Source: Nitrospirota bacterium (GTDB lineage: Bacteria; Nitrospirota; Nitrospiria; Nitrospirales; UBA8639). From it: DNA of 52,679 nucleotides. The notes beneath the pieces were generated by a model that worked only from the letters and a program-made list of their open reading frames with translations, did no database searches and was not told where the DNA came from. This document shows, one piece after another, positions 43,458 through 52,516 of this stretch. Every line of letters starts with the position of its first letter. The stretch's first letter is position 1. Position numbers and translations under genes: made by a program. The DNA lies in the NCBI GenBank assembly GCA_029865515.1, contig JAOUGQ010000001.1, positions 1 to 52,679 of the forward strand, written 5' to 3'.

Positions 43458-44834
43458 CTAAATACCGATCTCCTTATCCAGAATGGTCACAATGGCTGCC
43501 GCGGCGGTAACCCGCACCGCTTCATCCGTATCCCGAAGTGTGCGCTTCAAAACCGGCAACATCCTACGATCACCCATGCGACCCAATGCGCGGGCAGCCA
43601 CGATCCGAGGCCGAGGCAGCGGATCATTGAGACCCAACATGAGAGTCGCAATAACCTCCCGACCTGTTCCATTCCCAAGCGCCTTTACGGCAAGAGACCG
43701 AATGGCCGGATTTTGGTCATTGAGGAGCTGCTGAACCGTATCTTTGACCACGGCATAGGACGCACCCACGCGTAACAATGACGCCACTGCCGCCGCTTGG
43801 ACACCGGGATTCGAATCGGCCAACGCCCTGGTCAACGGGGTGACTACTTGATGTTGCTCAAAATACCCCAGGCTCACAGCCGCCTCACTCCGCACCGCAG
43901 GATTAGGATTAAACAAAACTGCTTTCAAGGTGGGCAAGGATTCAGGAGCTTTCAGTTTCCCTAACGACGCAATAGCCGCAGCACGGATAGACGGTTGATC
44001 ATCGGAAATCGTCTTTTCCAATATCGGTAGGGCACGACGATCATTCAGTTCGCCAAATGCACGGATAGCCGCTCCCCGTTCATAGCCCTCCTGACTTTTC
44101 GCGCCTTGCTCCAAACGAGCCCAATATTCTTTGTGACCCAACTCATACAACCCTCTCGCCGCGGCAATTTGGACAAGATGCTGCTCATCCTTCAACGACG
44201 GTTCAATCATGGGCACCAGGGTCCCGTCACCGGATTGTCCAAGCCCAATCAAGACTGTCGCTCGAACCAGACCGGCCCCGTCTTTTAATGCTTCACGAAA
44301 CCGCTTGGAACGCTGTCCGGCCTTTCGTTTTCCCAACGCTTCGGCCGCCAAAGCCCGGATCATGCCGGATCCATCAGTCAGGCCTTCCTCCAAATATTCC
44401 ACAACATTATCAGAATCGATTTCCTTCAACGCCGTGTAGGCGGCCCCCCGCATCTGCTCCCTCATATCGGAACGGAGCGGCAAAATACTGGCAATGGCAG
44501 TCTGTCGCAACAGCCTTTCATCTTCCTGTTTTGCCCCTTTTATCACTGTTTCATAGGCATCCATGGCTTCACCGGTTTTGCCCAATCCGGCTAATGCGAG
44601 AATGTGCAATCGAGAAGCCTGAGAAGGCGGAGACCCGTGATTGAGAAGAGGCTTCACAAGATCGACCACCTGTTGAAATTTCCCCTGGTCGTAGGCTCTT
44701 TGCGCTTGCACGATCACTGAATCACTCACTTCCTCCGCCCGGGCAAAACCCGCGAAAAGAAAAATGATTCCCAGGGCAACCGTCAAATAACTCCTCATCT
44801 TTTTTTGTCTGACCCCATCTCCTATCCGCATCAT
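43458..44834 (-). CDS. Exported HEAT-repeat protein
   Basis: About 458 residues. A signal peptide (YLTVALGIIFLFAGFARA) is followed by a TPR-like hairpin and about eight HEAT repeats, for example MIRALAAEALGKRK, LVRATVLIGLGQSG, SIRAAAIASLGKLK, AVRSEAAVSLGYFEQ, GVQAAAVASLLRVGA, AIRSLAVKALGNG, RPRIVAARALGRMG and AVRVTAAAAIVTI. HEAT arrays are protein-binding scaffolds. The start is set at ATG 44834, four bases after the stop of the gene upstream, with GGTAGGAG in front; a longer frame to 44933 would overlap that gene. Probably co-transcribed with the two cupredoxin-like genes. Confidence 0.8.
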   Translation of the reverse strand: MMRIGDGVRQKKMRSYLTVALGIIFLFAGFARAEEVSDSVIVQAQRAYDQGKFQQVVDLVKPLLNHGSPPSQASRLHILALAGLGKTGEAMDAYETVIKGAKQEDERLLRQTAIASILPLRSDMREQMRGAAYTALKEIDSDNVVEYLEEGLTDGSGMIRALAAEALGKRKAGQRSKRFREALKDGAGLVRATVLIGLGQSGDGTLVPMIEPSLKDEQHLVQIAAARGLYELGHKEYWARLEQGAKSQEGYERGAAIRAFGELNDRRALPILEKTISDDQPSIRAAAIASLGKLKAPESLPTLKAVLFNPNPAVRSEAAVSLGYFEQHQVVTPLTRALADSNPGVQAAAVASLLRVGASYAVVKDTVQQLLNDQNPAIRSLAVKALGNGTGREVIATLMLGLNDPLPRPRIVAARALGRMGDRRMLPVLKRTLRDTDEAVRVTAAAAIVTILDKEIGI

Positions 44835-44838
44835 ACTC

Positions 44839-45513
44839 CTACCCTCTCGGAACCTGGGCTTCCTGTGCCTCAATAGTTCTGTAGCCCAAAGGGGCTTCAA
44901 AAAAATAATCTGGTTGCGGGGACAGCACCACATGATGATATTCCACGAACCAATCTCGATCCTGGCTTAAAAGTTTCAACAGTATGTTTCTGTCAGGATC
45001 TACCCACTCAAAAAATCGCTCAGTTTGACCAAAGCGATTCTGCACCACCACTTCATAGAGCAAAGCAGGCTGATCACCTACGACCGAATCCCCAATAACC
45101 GTTCGACTCGTCTCCCCTTCCAACTGAACAGAAAATGGTAACAAATAATCCGAAGTTAAGGGAACGCTCACCACCATTCGCCGTTGAGACAGCACATACC
45201 AGATTTTTTGTTCATCCAACCGGACAATTGTGACACTCGCATAGCCCAACTCCGTTCGTATTCCCCCTGCAGGTTCAATACGATAACGATCCTTTTTCAC
45301 AAACAGCAGGGCTTTGGCAATACGTCCACCCGTTTTCCACACTAGTCTTGCTGAAAATTCACGAGGACTGTCGGCAGAAAGATGCGGGGAATCAGCAAAA
45401 ACCAAAACCGACGGGCACCAGATCACCATTCCCAAAATGGCCCATAAAGTCAGTCCCGCAAATCTCCTGTCACATGATTTGGAAGAAAGGGCAAAAAAGC
45501 CTATCCGCTTCAT
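44839..45513 (-). CDS. Exported LolA/DUF4412-like protein
   Basis: 224 residues. A signal peptide spans about 18-45 (LTLWAILGMVIWCPSVLVFA). The mature part is beta-rich: REFSARLVWKTGG, KALLFVKKDRYRIE, IVRLDEQKIWYVLSQRRMVVSVPL, FFEWVDPDRNILLKLL. This pattern is seen in LolA/DUF4412-like proteins that bind lipid or lipoprotein. The exact family is uncertain. It overlaps the upstream cupredoxin-like gene by four bases and is followed after four bases by the HEAT gene, so this is one operon. Confidence 0.65.
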   Translation of the reverse strand: MKRIGFFALSSKSCDRRFAGLTLWAILGMVIWCPSVLVFADSPHLSADSPREFSARLVWKTGGRIAKALLFVKKDRYRIEPAGGIRTELGYASVTIVRLDEQKIWYVLSQRRMVVSVPLTSDYLLPFSVQLEGETSRTVIGDSVVGDQPALLYEVVVQNRFGQTERFFEWVDPDRNILLKLLSQDRDWFVEYHHVVLSPQPDYFFEAPLGYRTIEAQEAQVPRG

Positions 45514-46430
45514 GGCCTTTGGTGTTCAACCAAAGGGTCAATCAGGACAGGCCGTCCAAGGGCAGCGGAAGTAAATCGAGGAGGGGCTTGAAGTTTATGC
45601 GCAGTCCAACGCCCCACGGGCGATGCCAACGAAAAATCCATCCGAACGGTCTGATCGGATTCCACGGTAAATGTTTTGACCTGCTCCTGTTTGACGCTTG
45701 GATGCCAGGCACGAATGCGATAGCTTCCTGGCGGAAGTGACGAAATAACATATTCTCCTTTTTCATTGGTAAAGGCGAAATAAGGATTATCCACGGCAAT
45801 AGCCCAACTCTCCATGTAGGCATGAAACCCACACTGCATCACAAAGGTTTTGCGTCCCTTGCTCAATTGAAATTGATGAACCATGGATTTGCCAGGCAGA
45901 TGCTCGTGGGTTGCGTGAATATTCTCCCGTTGATGACGGGGATTAAAGGGCAGAGGAGAATTAAATAACACCCGCGTCCCTTGGGTCAAAGAAGTTTCAT
46001 AGGCCTGAATATCATGCATGACCGGATCCATATTCACCACTTCAATCCCATGCTCATCACGAACCACCGTCGTAAAGGGAAGAAACTGGCAGTCCCGGGC
46101 TTCTACTCGCGGAATGGACAGTGAAAATGGTTTTCCGGCTTTGACCCCTTCAACCACCATCACGACCCCTTGAATCTGACCTTCATTATTTACCACAAAA
46201 TCTTTAAGCAGGCGCCAGCCTCGGCCATTAGAAATGCGTCCGCAATATTCAGGATCAGGGAACGTAATCAGATTATAGGCTTTCGGGGAAGGCGGAGTTC
46301 CTTCGAGGGTCACTGTCCCCCTAATGGTTGCCCCTCCCTTTACTTCAGCCACTTCGTAGGCTAAAGCAGTCGAATTGACGGCCCAGATAAGACTCACCAA
46401 CAGGATTTTCACCATTCGACTTTTTTCCAT
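45510..46430 (-). CDS. Exported cupredoxin-like protein with C-terminal regulatory-like domain (2)
   Basis: About 306 residues with a signal peptide (MVKILLVSLIWAVNSTALA). The cupredoxin-like domain has H139 in NMDPVMHDIQ and C200-x2-H203-x2-M206 (QCGFHAYM), the His-Cys-His-Met set of type 1 copper sites. Upstream conserved Cys (DPEYCGR and ARDCQF) occur in paralogue 3 as well. A carboxypeptidase-regulatory-like beta sandwich (GEYVISSLPPGSYRIRAWHP) follows. The start is ATG 46430 with GAGG upstream; a GTG at 46436 is an alternative. It lies 15 bases after paralogue 3. Probable periplasmic electron carrier. Confidence 0.78.
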   Translation of the reverse strand: MEKSRMVKILLVSLIWAVNSTALAYEVAEVKGGATIRGTVTLEGTPPSPKAYNLITFPDPEYCGRISNGRGWRLLKDFVVNNEGQIQGVVMVVEGVKAGKPFSLSIPRVEARDCQFLPFTTVVRDEHGIEVVNMDPVMHDIQAYETSLTQGTRVLFNSPLPFNPRHQRENIHATHEHLPGKSMVHQFQLSKGRKTFVMQCGFHAYMESWAIAVDNPYFAFTNEKGEYVISSLPPGSYRIRAWHPSVKQEQVKTFTVESDQTVRMDFSLASPVGRWTAHKLQAPPRFTSAALGRPVLIDPLVEHQRP

Positions 46431-46445
46431 TAGCACCTCACGACT

Positions 46446-47375
46446 TTAGGGAATTTGCCTTCGTAACGACGGAACGATCTCAACGCCTTCTCCAAGCAAC
46501 TCCAGACCAAAATGCGGATTCTCCTGCATTTCATGCACACTTCGCCGTCCTTGGGGAGATTCATACTGAAAATCTAACTTCAGGGTTTTCCCCTCTTCCA
46601 CCACCACTTTTTTCTCCAGATAGGTTTTCATCCCAGGATGCCAGACAGCAACCTCATATTCTCCTGCTGGAATATCCTTAATTCCGTAGGCCCCATCTTC
46701 TTTGGAAATGGCATAATAAGGATTCTCCACCACCACCCCCCAGGAAAACATATAGGGATGAAAGCCGCACTGCATGACAAACACATTTCGTCCTTTTCGC
46801 AAATGGATTTTTTCCACCATCGGTTCGCCCGGCAGATGCGTGTGGGCATTTTTCCCGAACAGCCCAACTACCTTATGAAAGGGATTCATCGGCAAGGGAC
46901 GATTAAACAAGACTCTGGCCCCTCGTTCTCTGGCCGTTTCATAGCCCTGGATATCATGTTCTATCGGATCCATATTGATGACGGTGATTTCATCCTGATC
47001 ACGTAACACATTCACAAAAGGCAAAAAATCACAATCAATCGCTTCAACTTCCACCTTTGGCAAAGAAAACGATTTTCCTTTTTCTATCCCTTTAATCATA
47101 ACCACGGCATCTTTTAATTCCCCCTGTGGACCAACGATAAAATCTTCAACAATCCGCCACCCTGTTCCGGTTGATATCCTTCCGCAATATACTGCATCTG
47201 GAATGGTCACCAGATTAAACGCCATGGGTCTGGGGTTTTCTCCCGTAATGGTCACTTTTCCTTGAATGGATCCCCCATTTGTCACGTTGATTTCATCGTA
47301 GGACCACGCCGTATGTCCTAAAAGCGCCATAAGCCCCATCCCTACGATCCCTTGCCAGACTGTTCGGCCCCTCAT
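46446..47375 (-). CDS. Exported cupredoxin-like protein with C-terminal regulatory-like domain (3)
   Basis: 309 residues, signal peptide 1-25. Closely related to paralogue 2: GGSIQGKVTITGENP, DAVYCGRIS, NMDPIEHDIQ (H140) and QCGFHPYM (C203, H206, M209) give a complete type 1 copper ligand set, followed by a regulatory-like sandwich (YGIKDIPAGEYEVAVWHP). GAGGAGGG just before the ATG is a strong ribosome binding site. It heads the operon of two cupredoxin-like genes, the LolA-like gene and the HEAT gene, directly downstream of the multicopper oxidase terminator. Confidence 0.8.
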   Translation of the reverse strand: MRGRTVWQGIVGMGLMALLGHTAWSYDEINVTNGGSIQGKVTITGENPRPMAFNLVTIPDAVYCGRISTGTGWRIVEDFIVGPQGELKDAVVMIKGIEKGKSFSLPKVEVEAIDCDFLPFVNVLRDQDEITVINMDPIEHDIQGYETARERGARVLFNRPLPMNPFHKVVGLFGKNAHTHLPGEPMVEKIHLRKGRNVFVMQCGFHPYMFSWGVVVENPYYAISKEDGAYGIKDIPAGEYEVAVWHPGMKTYLEKKVVVEEGKTLKLDFQYESPQGRRSVHEMQENPHFGLELLGEGVEIVPSLRRQIP

Positions 47376-47437
47376 GCGTCCCTCCTCACCATGTATTGAT
47401 CGCCAGACTTATTGTCATTTTATAGAAACATGCCCGC

Positions 47438-47476
47438 AAAAAAAAGCGGGGAAGCCGATGAGAGGCTTCCCCGCTT
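47438..47476 (-). terminator. Rho-independent terminator after the multicopper oxidase
   Basis: AAGCGGGGAAGCC (47444-47456) and GGCTTCCCCGCTT (47464-47476) are perfect 13-base arms with a 7-base loop; on the minus strand the stem is followed by a T run. This separates the oxidase from the cupredoxin operon. Confidence 0.93.
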
Positions 47477-47504
47477 GCGCTGACCCTCTGAAATGAGGGA
47501 AAGC

Positions 47505-50500
47505 TTATTTCGCGACGGTAGGAATAATCCGCGGTTCGCCGTTGAATTCACCAAGAGCCGCCTGTTTGGAAGAAGACATGCCTCCTTCCAACGGCAGAAT
47601 CCGTTGATCCGTGTTCGGCAACACCCGGAGATAGCCCCATTGCCCGGACTGGGAATAGGGTAACCGCCCGTTGCTCCACACATAATCCCCGGCCAGGGCC
47701 CATTTCCCTCCTGCGGCAGGAAGGAACACATCAAGACCTTCCGAACCCGAGAACTCCACCGTGCTGATCATATCCGCGCCCGGAAGGAACGGTTCAATCG
47801 GCCATTCATGTTTTTCCACCGTGAACATCCCGTTTTGCTCGCTGCTGGCCCCAAAGACGTGAATCCGGACTTTGTCGCCCGCATGCGCTTCAATCACCGG
47901 CGTCACAGGATCCTGCGGGTTGTCCACCTGGCACGGTTGGAACATCCGCCCCAACGAACACCCGGCTTCTTCCCGTTGCAGGTAGGGTTCGGCGCGATAA
48001 TTGACGCCGGTTAACCCCGCCACATTCTGCACATATGGCATGAAACTCGTTCCGATGATGTTGTCCTCGTCCTGGAAGTACAAGGCCACATCACGATAGT
48101 TGGCCCGATTTTCATTTCCTTGAATAGCCCGATCGACGATCACATCGGCATTCCAACTATTCTTCAGCGAAATATCATCGCCAGTTTTTGGATCGCGGTA
48201 GCTCGAGCCTTTGGGCCCGATTATGATCCCCCCGAACAGGCCGTTGCGCGGATTGGTTGACACATTCCCCCAATCCCACACAAGCGTTTGGGTTTCCCCA
48301 TTGAAGGGATCCGCATAATAGGTGTATGTCCGGGACTCGCCAGAGGCCACAGTTTGGTCACCTGGGTTACTTCCCAAATTCACGCCCTGTGAATCCTTCG
48401 GATCGAAAGCCAGCCCGAAAGCTGAGAACGATGCCCGACCCTCCTTGAGTTTGTTCGTCAATTTCACCTTTATACAATCACCCACGTTGGCCCGTAAGGT
48501 CAACGGCATCGGTTGCACATCGCCCGCCACCTTCTGCACCTCATCCTCGAGGAGGTAGATCTTGGCGGCAGGATTGCGCAATTCAATCTTCCGTTCAAAG
48601 TCGACTTCAATGGCTTCCGGGGCGTTGGCATTAAAACTCATCCCCGGATGGTCCATGGCCACCACGTTAAAGCTCTTCACTGAAGCCTCTTTCGGACACA
48701 CCGGCAAGCGTTCCGGCATCCCTTCTTTGCCATATGCCTTATTGGGCAATGGCTGGAGGTCACCCACAGGCTTATCTAATACCCGGATGATGCCCCACGC
48801 GCCTTCCGAAAACTTGGAGCTACGTCCATTGAAGAACATATAATCACCGGCTTGATGCCGTGGTCCACCCGCTTCAGGAATCACCAAGTCATACCGTTCG
48901 GCAATCCCGATATGCAGGGAATGCTTACGATTGGCTTCCTGCGCATACCGCTCAGACCAGAAGGTATGGCCGGATAACGTAAACACATTACTTTCATTCA
49001 TGGTCACGTCCAACAGCCGGAACACAATGGCATCACCCAGGTAGGCCCGAATCATGGCCGTACTGGGATCGCCATGCACCGCACTGCTGAACAGCTTGGA
49101 GGGATCAGGGTTATTGGCCAACCGCTGCGCGAAAGGCTCCGCCCTGAAATTTAACGCTCCCCCCGTTGTATGGGTACCTCCGTTCAAGAACGGCATGGGT
49201 GTCATTTTTATTTTGTCGTTCGGGGGCATGATAAATGACACCGTCCGACCGGCTTCCAAGGCCACATCCACCGGTTGTCCCGGAGGATTACCGGCCGTCA
49301 CGATATTCACGGTGTGTGGCACGGTATCCATGATATGCACCATCAGTTCACGGAAGCTGCCGGCCACATCATGGCCAACACGCTCCACGGCATGAATATC
49401 GGCCACCGGCCCAGTCCGAATCCGTTTGCCGGTCTTCGGATCATGCCAGGTTGAATTGAAAGGTTCCGCAATCATGGTCCCGACTGCGCCATGGGGCCAC
49501 GTGGTGCCCCCGAAGGCATGATCATGCCAGAACACACTGCCCACATCCGCATCCACCCAGAACCGCTGTCGCACGTATTCCACGGTCACAATGTCATTGA
49601 CCGGATGCGCATTCCGCAACGGCTGGGCAAACGTCAACGTCTTGCCACTGATTTTGACAATCCGTTGCACTTCTTGCCCTTTGACATTATCCGCGCCAAT
49701 CAAGATTGGAATGCCCACATGATATTGCGTGGCATTCGAGACCTCCAAGGTTTTGTCGCCTTTTTTGGCGGCCTTGGTCACCTTGGCATTCATGGGAACC
49801 GGCAACCCTTTTTTGGTAGGTTTGTCAAATTGCGTGAACGGGCGCATGGACTGCTCATACGAAAAGCCAGAAATCACGCCATCGGAGGCTTGATTGTCAA
49901 ATTGAAAGAAATGGAAATGCGTGTTGATCTTGGACGATTGGAAGTTGGTGATATCGTCATCGATCCACTCGCTGGTGAGCATCCAATCGATGCAATCATA
50001 CACATTGGCCCGCACGACCAACGGGAATTTCTTATTATTGTCTGCCCGGACGGCCTCTTCTTCTTCATGCACGACATACAGCAGCCCATTGGGGTCCACA
50101 ATCGCCGGCTCTTTGCCCTCCGCCGCCGATAATTCAATCGGCAACTTGATGAAATGCACCTTGTAATCTTGGGATCCGGCCCGCGTCGGGCACAAGCTCC
50201 ACGGCCCGTTCTCGCCTGGTTTGGCCGGTTCGACCGACCGCGTCCCATCCGGATTCAACCGGATCATTTCCAGCCACGGCGCCGGATTATGATCGTTGGA
50301 GAACGGATTCCGTTTGCCGAAATGCGGCGTCAACCAAGGCCACGCCACTTTGCCGGTGGTGGGCTCAAACCAAATAGCCCGCCGTTCCCCCGCTTTATAC
50401 CCCTGCCATTCCGGGCGGTATTTGGGGTTATCGCCCAGCGTGGGTTCCTTCTCGCTCATCGCCTTCGCCCCGTTCCAGACCCAATCAACCACGGTAGCAT

Positions 50501-52391
50501 CATAGGCTTTCATTTGACCGAGTTCATCATCTGTGTGACCTGGTTTGCCTTGATTACTCAACTGCATTTCTACCCAGTCTTTAATATTCACGACAGCCGG
50601 CTCAGCATTCCAATTGCTCTTGCCATCGCCAACGATCTTAAACTGCTTGCCAAACCAATTGACCGTCTTGCCCACGAGCTGATCGGAGGTGACCGGCTTA
50701 TGAATACGTCCCAACCGATCCGGCAATTCCCGTAACGGGGCCATCACGTCATTTTGGACACCTGGTACTTGAATGGTGTTATACACCCGCCAATACCCCC
50801 ACATCCCCGCCACATAGTGATGCGCCACATGGCAATGGAAGAGAAAGTCGCCGGCCAACCATTGGCACAGGCCCGAGCCGCATTCCGTTTCTAAATCCAA
50901 CGCTTCCGACGGCCCGATGACTTCCACGTCCACCCGGTCTGACTTCGTGCGAATCACCGGATATTTCACCGGCCCGGTTTGCCCGGTGTTCCACACGGGC
51001 ATTTGCGTGGCTCGTGGGCTGCGTTGCCAACGAATTGAACCACCATGAGGATGGTGGGAATGGAAGACTTCCGATCCACCATGCACCACCCGGAATTTGG
51101 CTGGATCGCCCAAATAACTACGAGGAATGGTCGGAGCCGCATCACCAAAGGTATACGAGCTATAGGCCATCGATTCATCCTCAAACCCGAAATATTCATG
51201 CTGCACATGCATGTTATTGATGCCGAACGGCTCACTACGATAGTTAAGCGCCCGCGCGCCAGGGCGATAGGCATCAGTCAGAGGATCGCGTTGTGGTAAA
51301 AAATCCCCATGCTTATTGACAGGACGGAAGGCCTCGTCACCGACTTCATGATAGATCAGGACAAATTCCCGAAAGTCCGGTCCATCGCCATTATCAATCA
51401 TCACTTGCCATCCGCTGCTGGCCTCCGTGGCAGGTCCCGTTCCCAACGGCTCATAATAATTGGAGCCTCTCGGTTCTACGACAAACACCCCGAACAGACC
51501 CATGACTGTCAGTTCTCGGTCATTGCTAAAGGTATGAAATTGGCGGCCACCCTCTTGTGTATCCGGATGGATATACCATTCCATTTCAATCGTTTTACCT
51601 TCAACTGCCACCGAATCAGGATTGGTGGTGGTCGCCGGTTTACCGGTTTGGCTCATGACCATATCCGACCCATTGATATGCAAGCTGACTTCTTCTCCGA
51701 ATTCCAACTGGTTGTGTAGGGCGACCTTGACGCAATCACCTTGATTGCCTCGAATCACCAACGGTTGAATCCATTGATCTTGGATACCGTTTTTCACGCC
51801 ACCCGGATCATGGTGCCCTTCCTTCTCACGAGCCGCCGCATTTTTGGCTTCTTCCTCACGGATCTTGTCAATATTTTCAGTCAAGGCATACATGTACCCT
51901 GGGTAATAATCGAGCCATTGATTCAAGGTGATTTCAACGTTGATGGCGGACACATCGTAATTTCGGACGGGCGCTGTCTTGGGACACAGTCCGCCCTTCA
52001 TGGACACCGGTTCGACACCGGGTTGACTGGCCAGTAAGCCATTTGCAGGTCCCGCACCATATTGGTGAATCATCGACATGGAATTGAACGCTCCCGTCTC
52101 GCTGCCCTTCTGATCCATGTCCTGCTGCATTTGCTGCATCATGCGTTGATGTTGCTGTTCAACCAGGGCCGCCCGTTCCGCACGGCCCTCCATGGCATCT
52201 TCCACAATCGTCTGGCCTTTGAGCTGTTCGGCCCAGGCAGGAGAATCCTGGTGGGTCATACCTGCCTTGTGAATCATTGTTTCCTGGGTGTCTCCGGCCA
52301 AGAGATTACCTGCCGAAAACAGCGAAATCCCTCCCAGAAACAATCCTAGGGAAAGGGATGTGACGGCATTCCGAGTTTTCACATAAAACAT
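47505..52391 (-). CDS. Giant multicopper oxidase, MofA/MnxG-like
   Basis: 1628 residues, among the largest of the family and near the size of Mn(II)-oxidising MofA. Signal peptide 1-33. At least four to six cupredoxin domains follow. Copper-type motifs visible: LHING (H238), FHTF (H286), FHSHHPHGG (444-449), HCHVAHH with GM (H519, C520, H521, H525, M530, a combined type 1/type 3 site), HFHFF (825-827), FWHDHAFGG (956-958) and WPHGA (966). The C-terminal third has SGHTFW (1142) and VEKHEW (1528) but fewer ligands. AAGGAGG precedes the ATG; its own promoter and terminator make it a single-gene unit. Oxidase type is firm; the substrate is inferred. Confidence 0.88.
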   Translation of the reverse strand: MFYVKTRNAVTSLSLGLFLGGISLFSAGNLLAGDTQETMIHKAGMTHQDSPAWAEQLKGQTIVEDAMEGRAERAALVEQQHQRMMQQMQQDMDQKGSETGAFNSMSMIHQYGAGPANGLLASQPGVEPVSMKGGLCPKTAPVRNYDVSAINVEITLNQWLDYYPGYMYALTENIDKIREEEAKNAAAREKEGHHDPGGVKNGIQDQWIQPLVIRGNQGDCVKVALHNQLEFGEEVSLHINGSDMVMSQTGKPATTTNPDSVAVEGKTIEMEWYIHPDTQEGGRQFHTFSNDRELTVMGLFGVFVVEPRGSNYYEPLGTGPATEASSGWQVMIDNGDGPDFREFVLIYHEVGDEAFRPVNKHGDFLPQRDPLTDAYRPGARALNYRSEPFGINNMHVQHEYFGFEDESMAYSSYTFGDAAPTIPRSYLGDPAKFRVVHGGSEVFHSHHPHGGSIRWQRSPRATQMPVWNTGQTGPVKYPVIRTKSDRVDVEVIGPSEALDLETECGSGLCQWLAGDFLFHCHVAHHYVAGMWGYWRVYNTIQVPGVQNDVMAPLRELPDRLGRIHKPVTSDQLVGKTVNWFGKQFKIVGDGKSNWNAEPAVVNIKDWVEMQLSNQGKPGHTDDELGQMKAYDATVVDWVWNGAKAMSEKEPTLGDNPKYRPEWQGYKAGERRAIWFEPTTGKVAWPWLTPHFGKRNPFSNDHNPAPWLEMIRLNPDGTRSVEPAKPGENGPWSLCPTRAGSQDYKVHFIKLPIELSAAEGKEPAIVDPNGLLYVVHEEEEAVRADNNKKFPLVVRANVYDCIDWMLTSEWIDDDITNFQSSKINTHFHFFQFDNQASDGVISGFSYEQSMRPFTQFDKPTKKGLPVPMNAKVTKAAKKGDKTLEVSNATQYHVGIPILIGADNVKGQEVQRIVKISGKTLTFAQPLRNAHPVNDIVTVEYVRQRFWVDADVGSVFWHDHAFGGTTWPHGAVGTMIAEPFNSTWHDPKTGKRIRTGPVADIHAVERVGHDVAGSFRELMVHIMDTVPHTVNIVTAGNPPGQPVDVALEAGRTVSFIMPPNDKIKMTPMPFLNGGTHTTGGALNFRAEPFAQRLANNPDPSKLFSSAVHGDPSTAMIRAYLGDAIVFRLLDVTMNESNVFTLSGHTFWSERYAQEANRKHSLHIGIAERYDLVIPEAGGPRHQAGDYMFFNGRSSKFSEGAWGIIRVLDKPVGDLQPLPNKAYGKEGMPERLPVCPKEASVKSFNVVAMDHPGMSFNANAPEAIEVDFERKIELRNPAAKIYLLEDEVQKVAGDVQPMPLTLRANVGDCIKVKLTNKLKEGRASFSAFGLAFDPKDSQGVNLGSNPGDQTVASGESRTYTYYADPFNGETQTLVWDWGNVSTNPRNGLFGGIIIGPKGSSYRDPKTGDDISLKNSWNADVIVDRAIQGNENRANYRDVALYFQDEDNIIGTSFMPYVQNVAGLTGVNYRAEPYLQREEAGCSLGRMFQPCQVDNPQDPVTPVIEAHAGDKVRIHVFGASSEQNGMFTVEKHEWPIEPFLPGADMISTVEFSGSEGLDVFLPAAGGKWALAGDYVWSNGRLPYSQSGQWGYLRVLPNTDQRILPLEGGMSSSKQAALGEFNGEPRIIPTVAK

Positions 52392-52487
52392 GGACCAGCC
52401 TCCTTAAGTAAAATAGACCGACAAACAACTGACGTATTTTCAGTTCACGCCTGCAATAATATTCAATGAAGATTATGGGAAGCGCCA

Positions 52488-52516
52488 AAGGTAATCAAAA
52501 CGCTTCAGACTGTCAA
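52488..52516 (-). promoter_or_regulatory. Candidate promoter of the multicopper oxidase
   Basis: On the minus strand a perfect TTGACA (52516-52511) is followed after exactly 17 bases by TACCTT (52493-52488), a weak -10. A leader of about 90 bases then leads to the ribosome binding site and ATG at 52391. The rest of 52392-52679 is AT-rich without coding potential. Confidence 0.45.

Noticed and set aside
49491..50132. 213-codon plus-strand open frame inside the multicopper oxidase
   Set aside because: It lies wholly opposite a clearly conserved copper-oxidase region, has no domain and is rich in His/Arg as expected of a complementary shadow.
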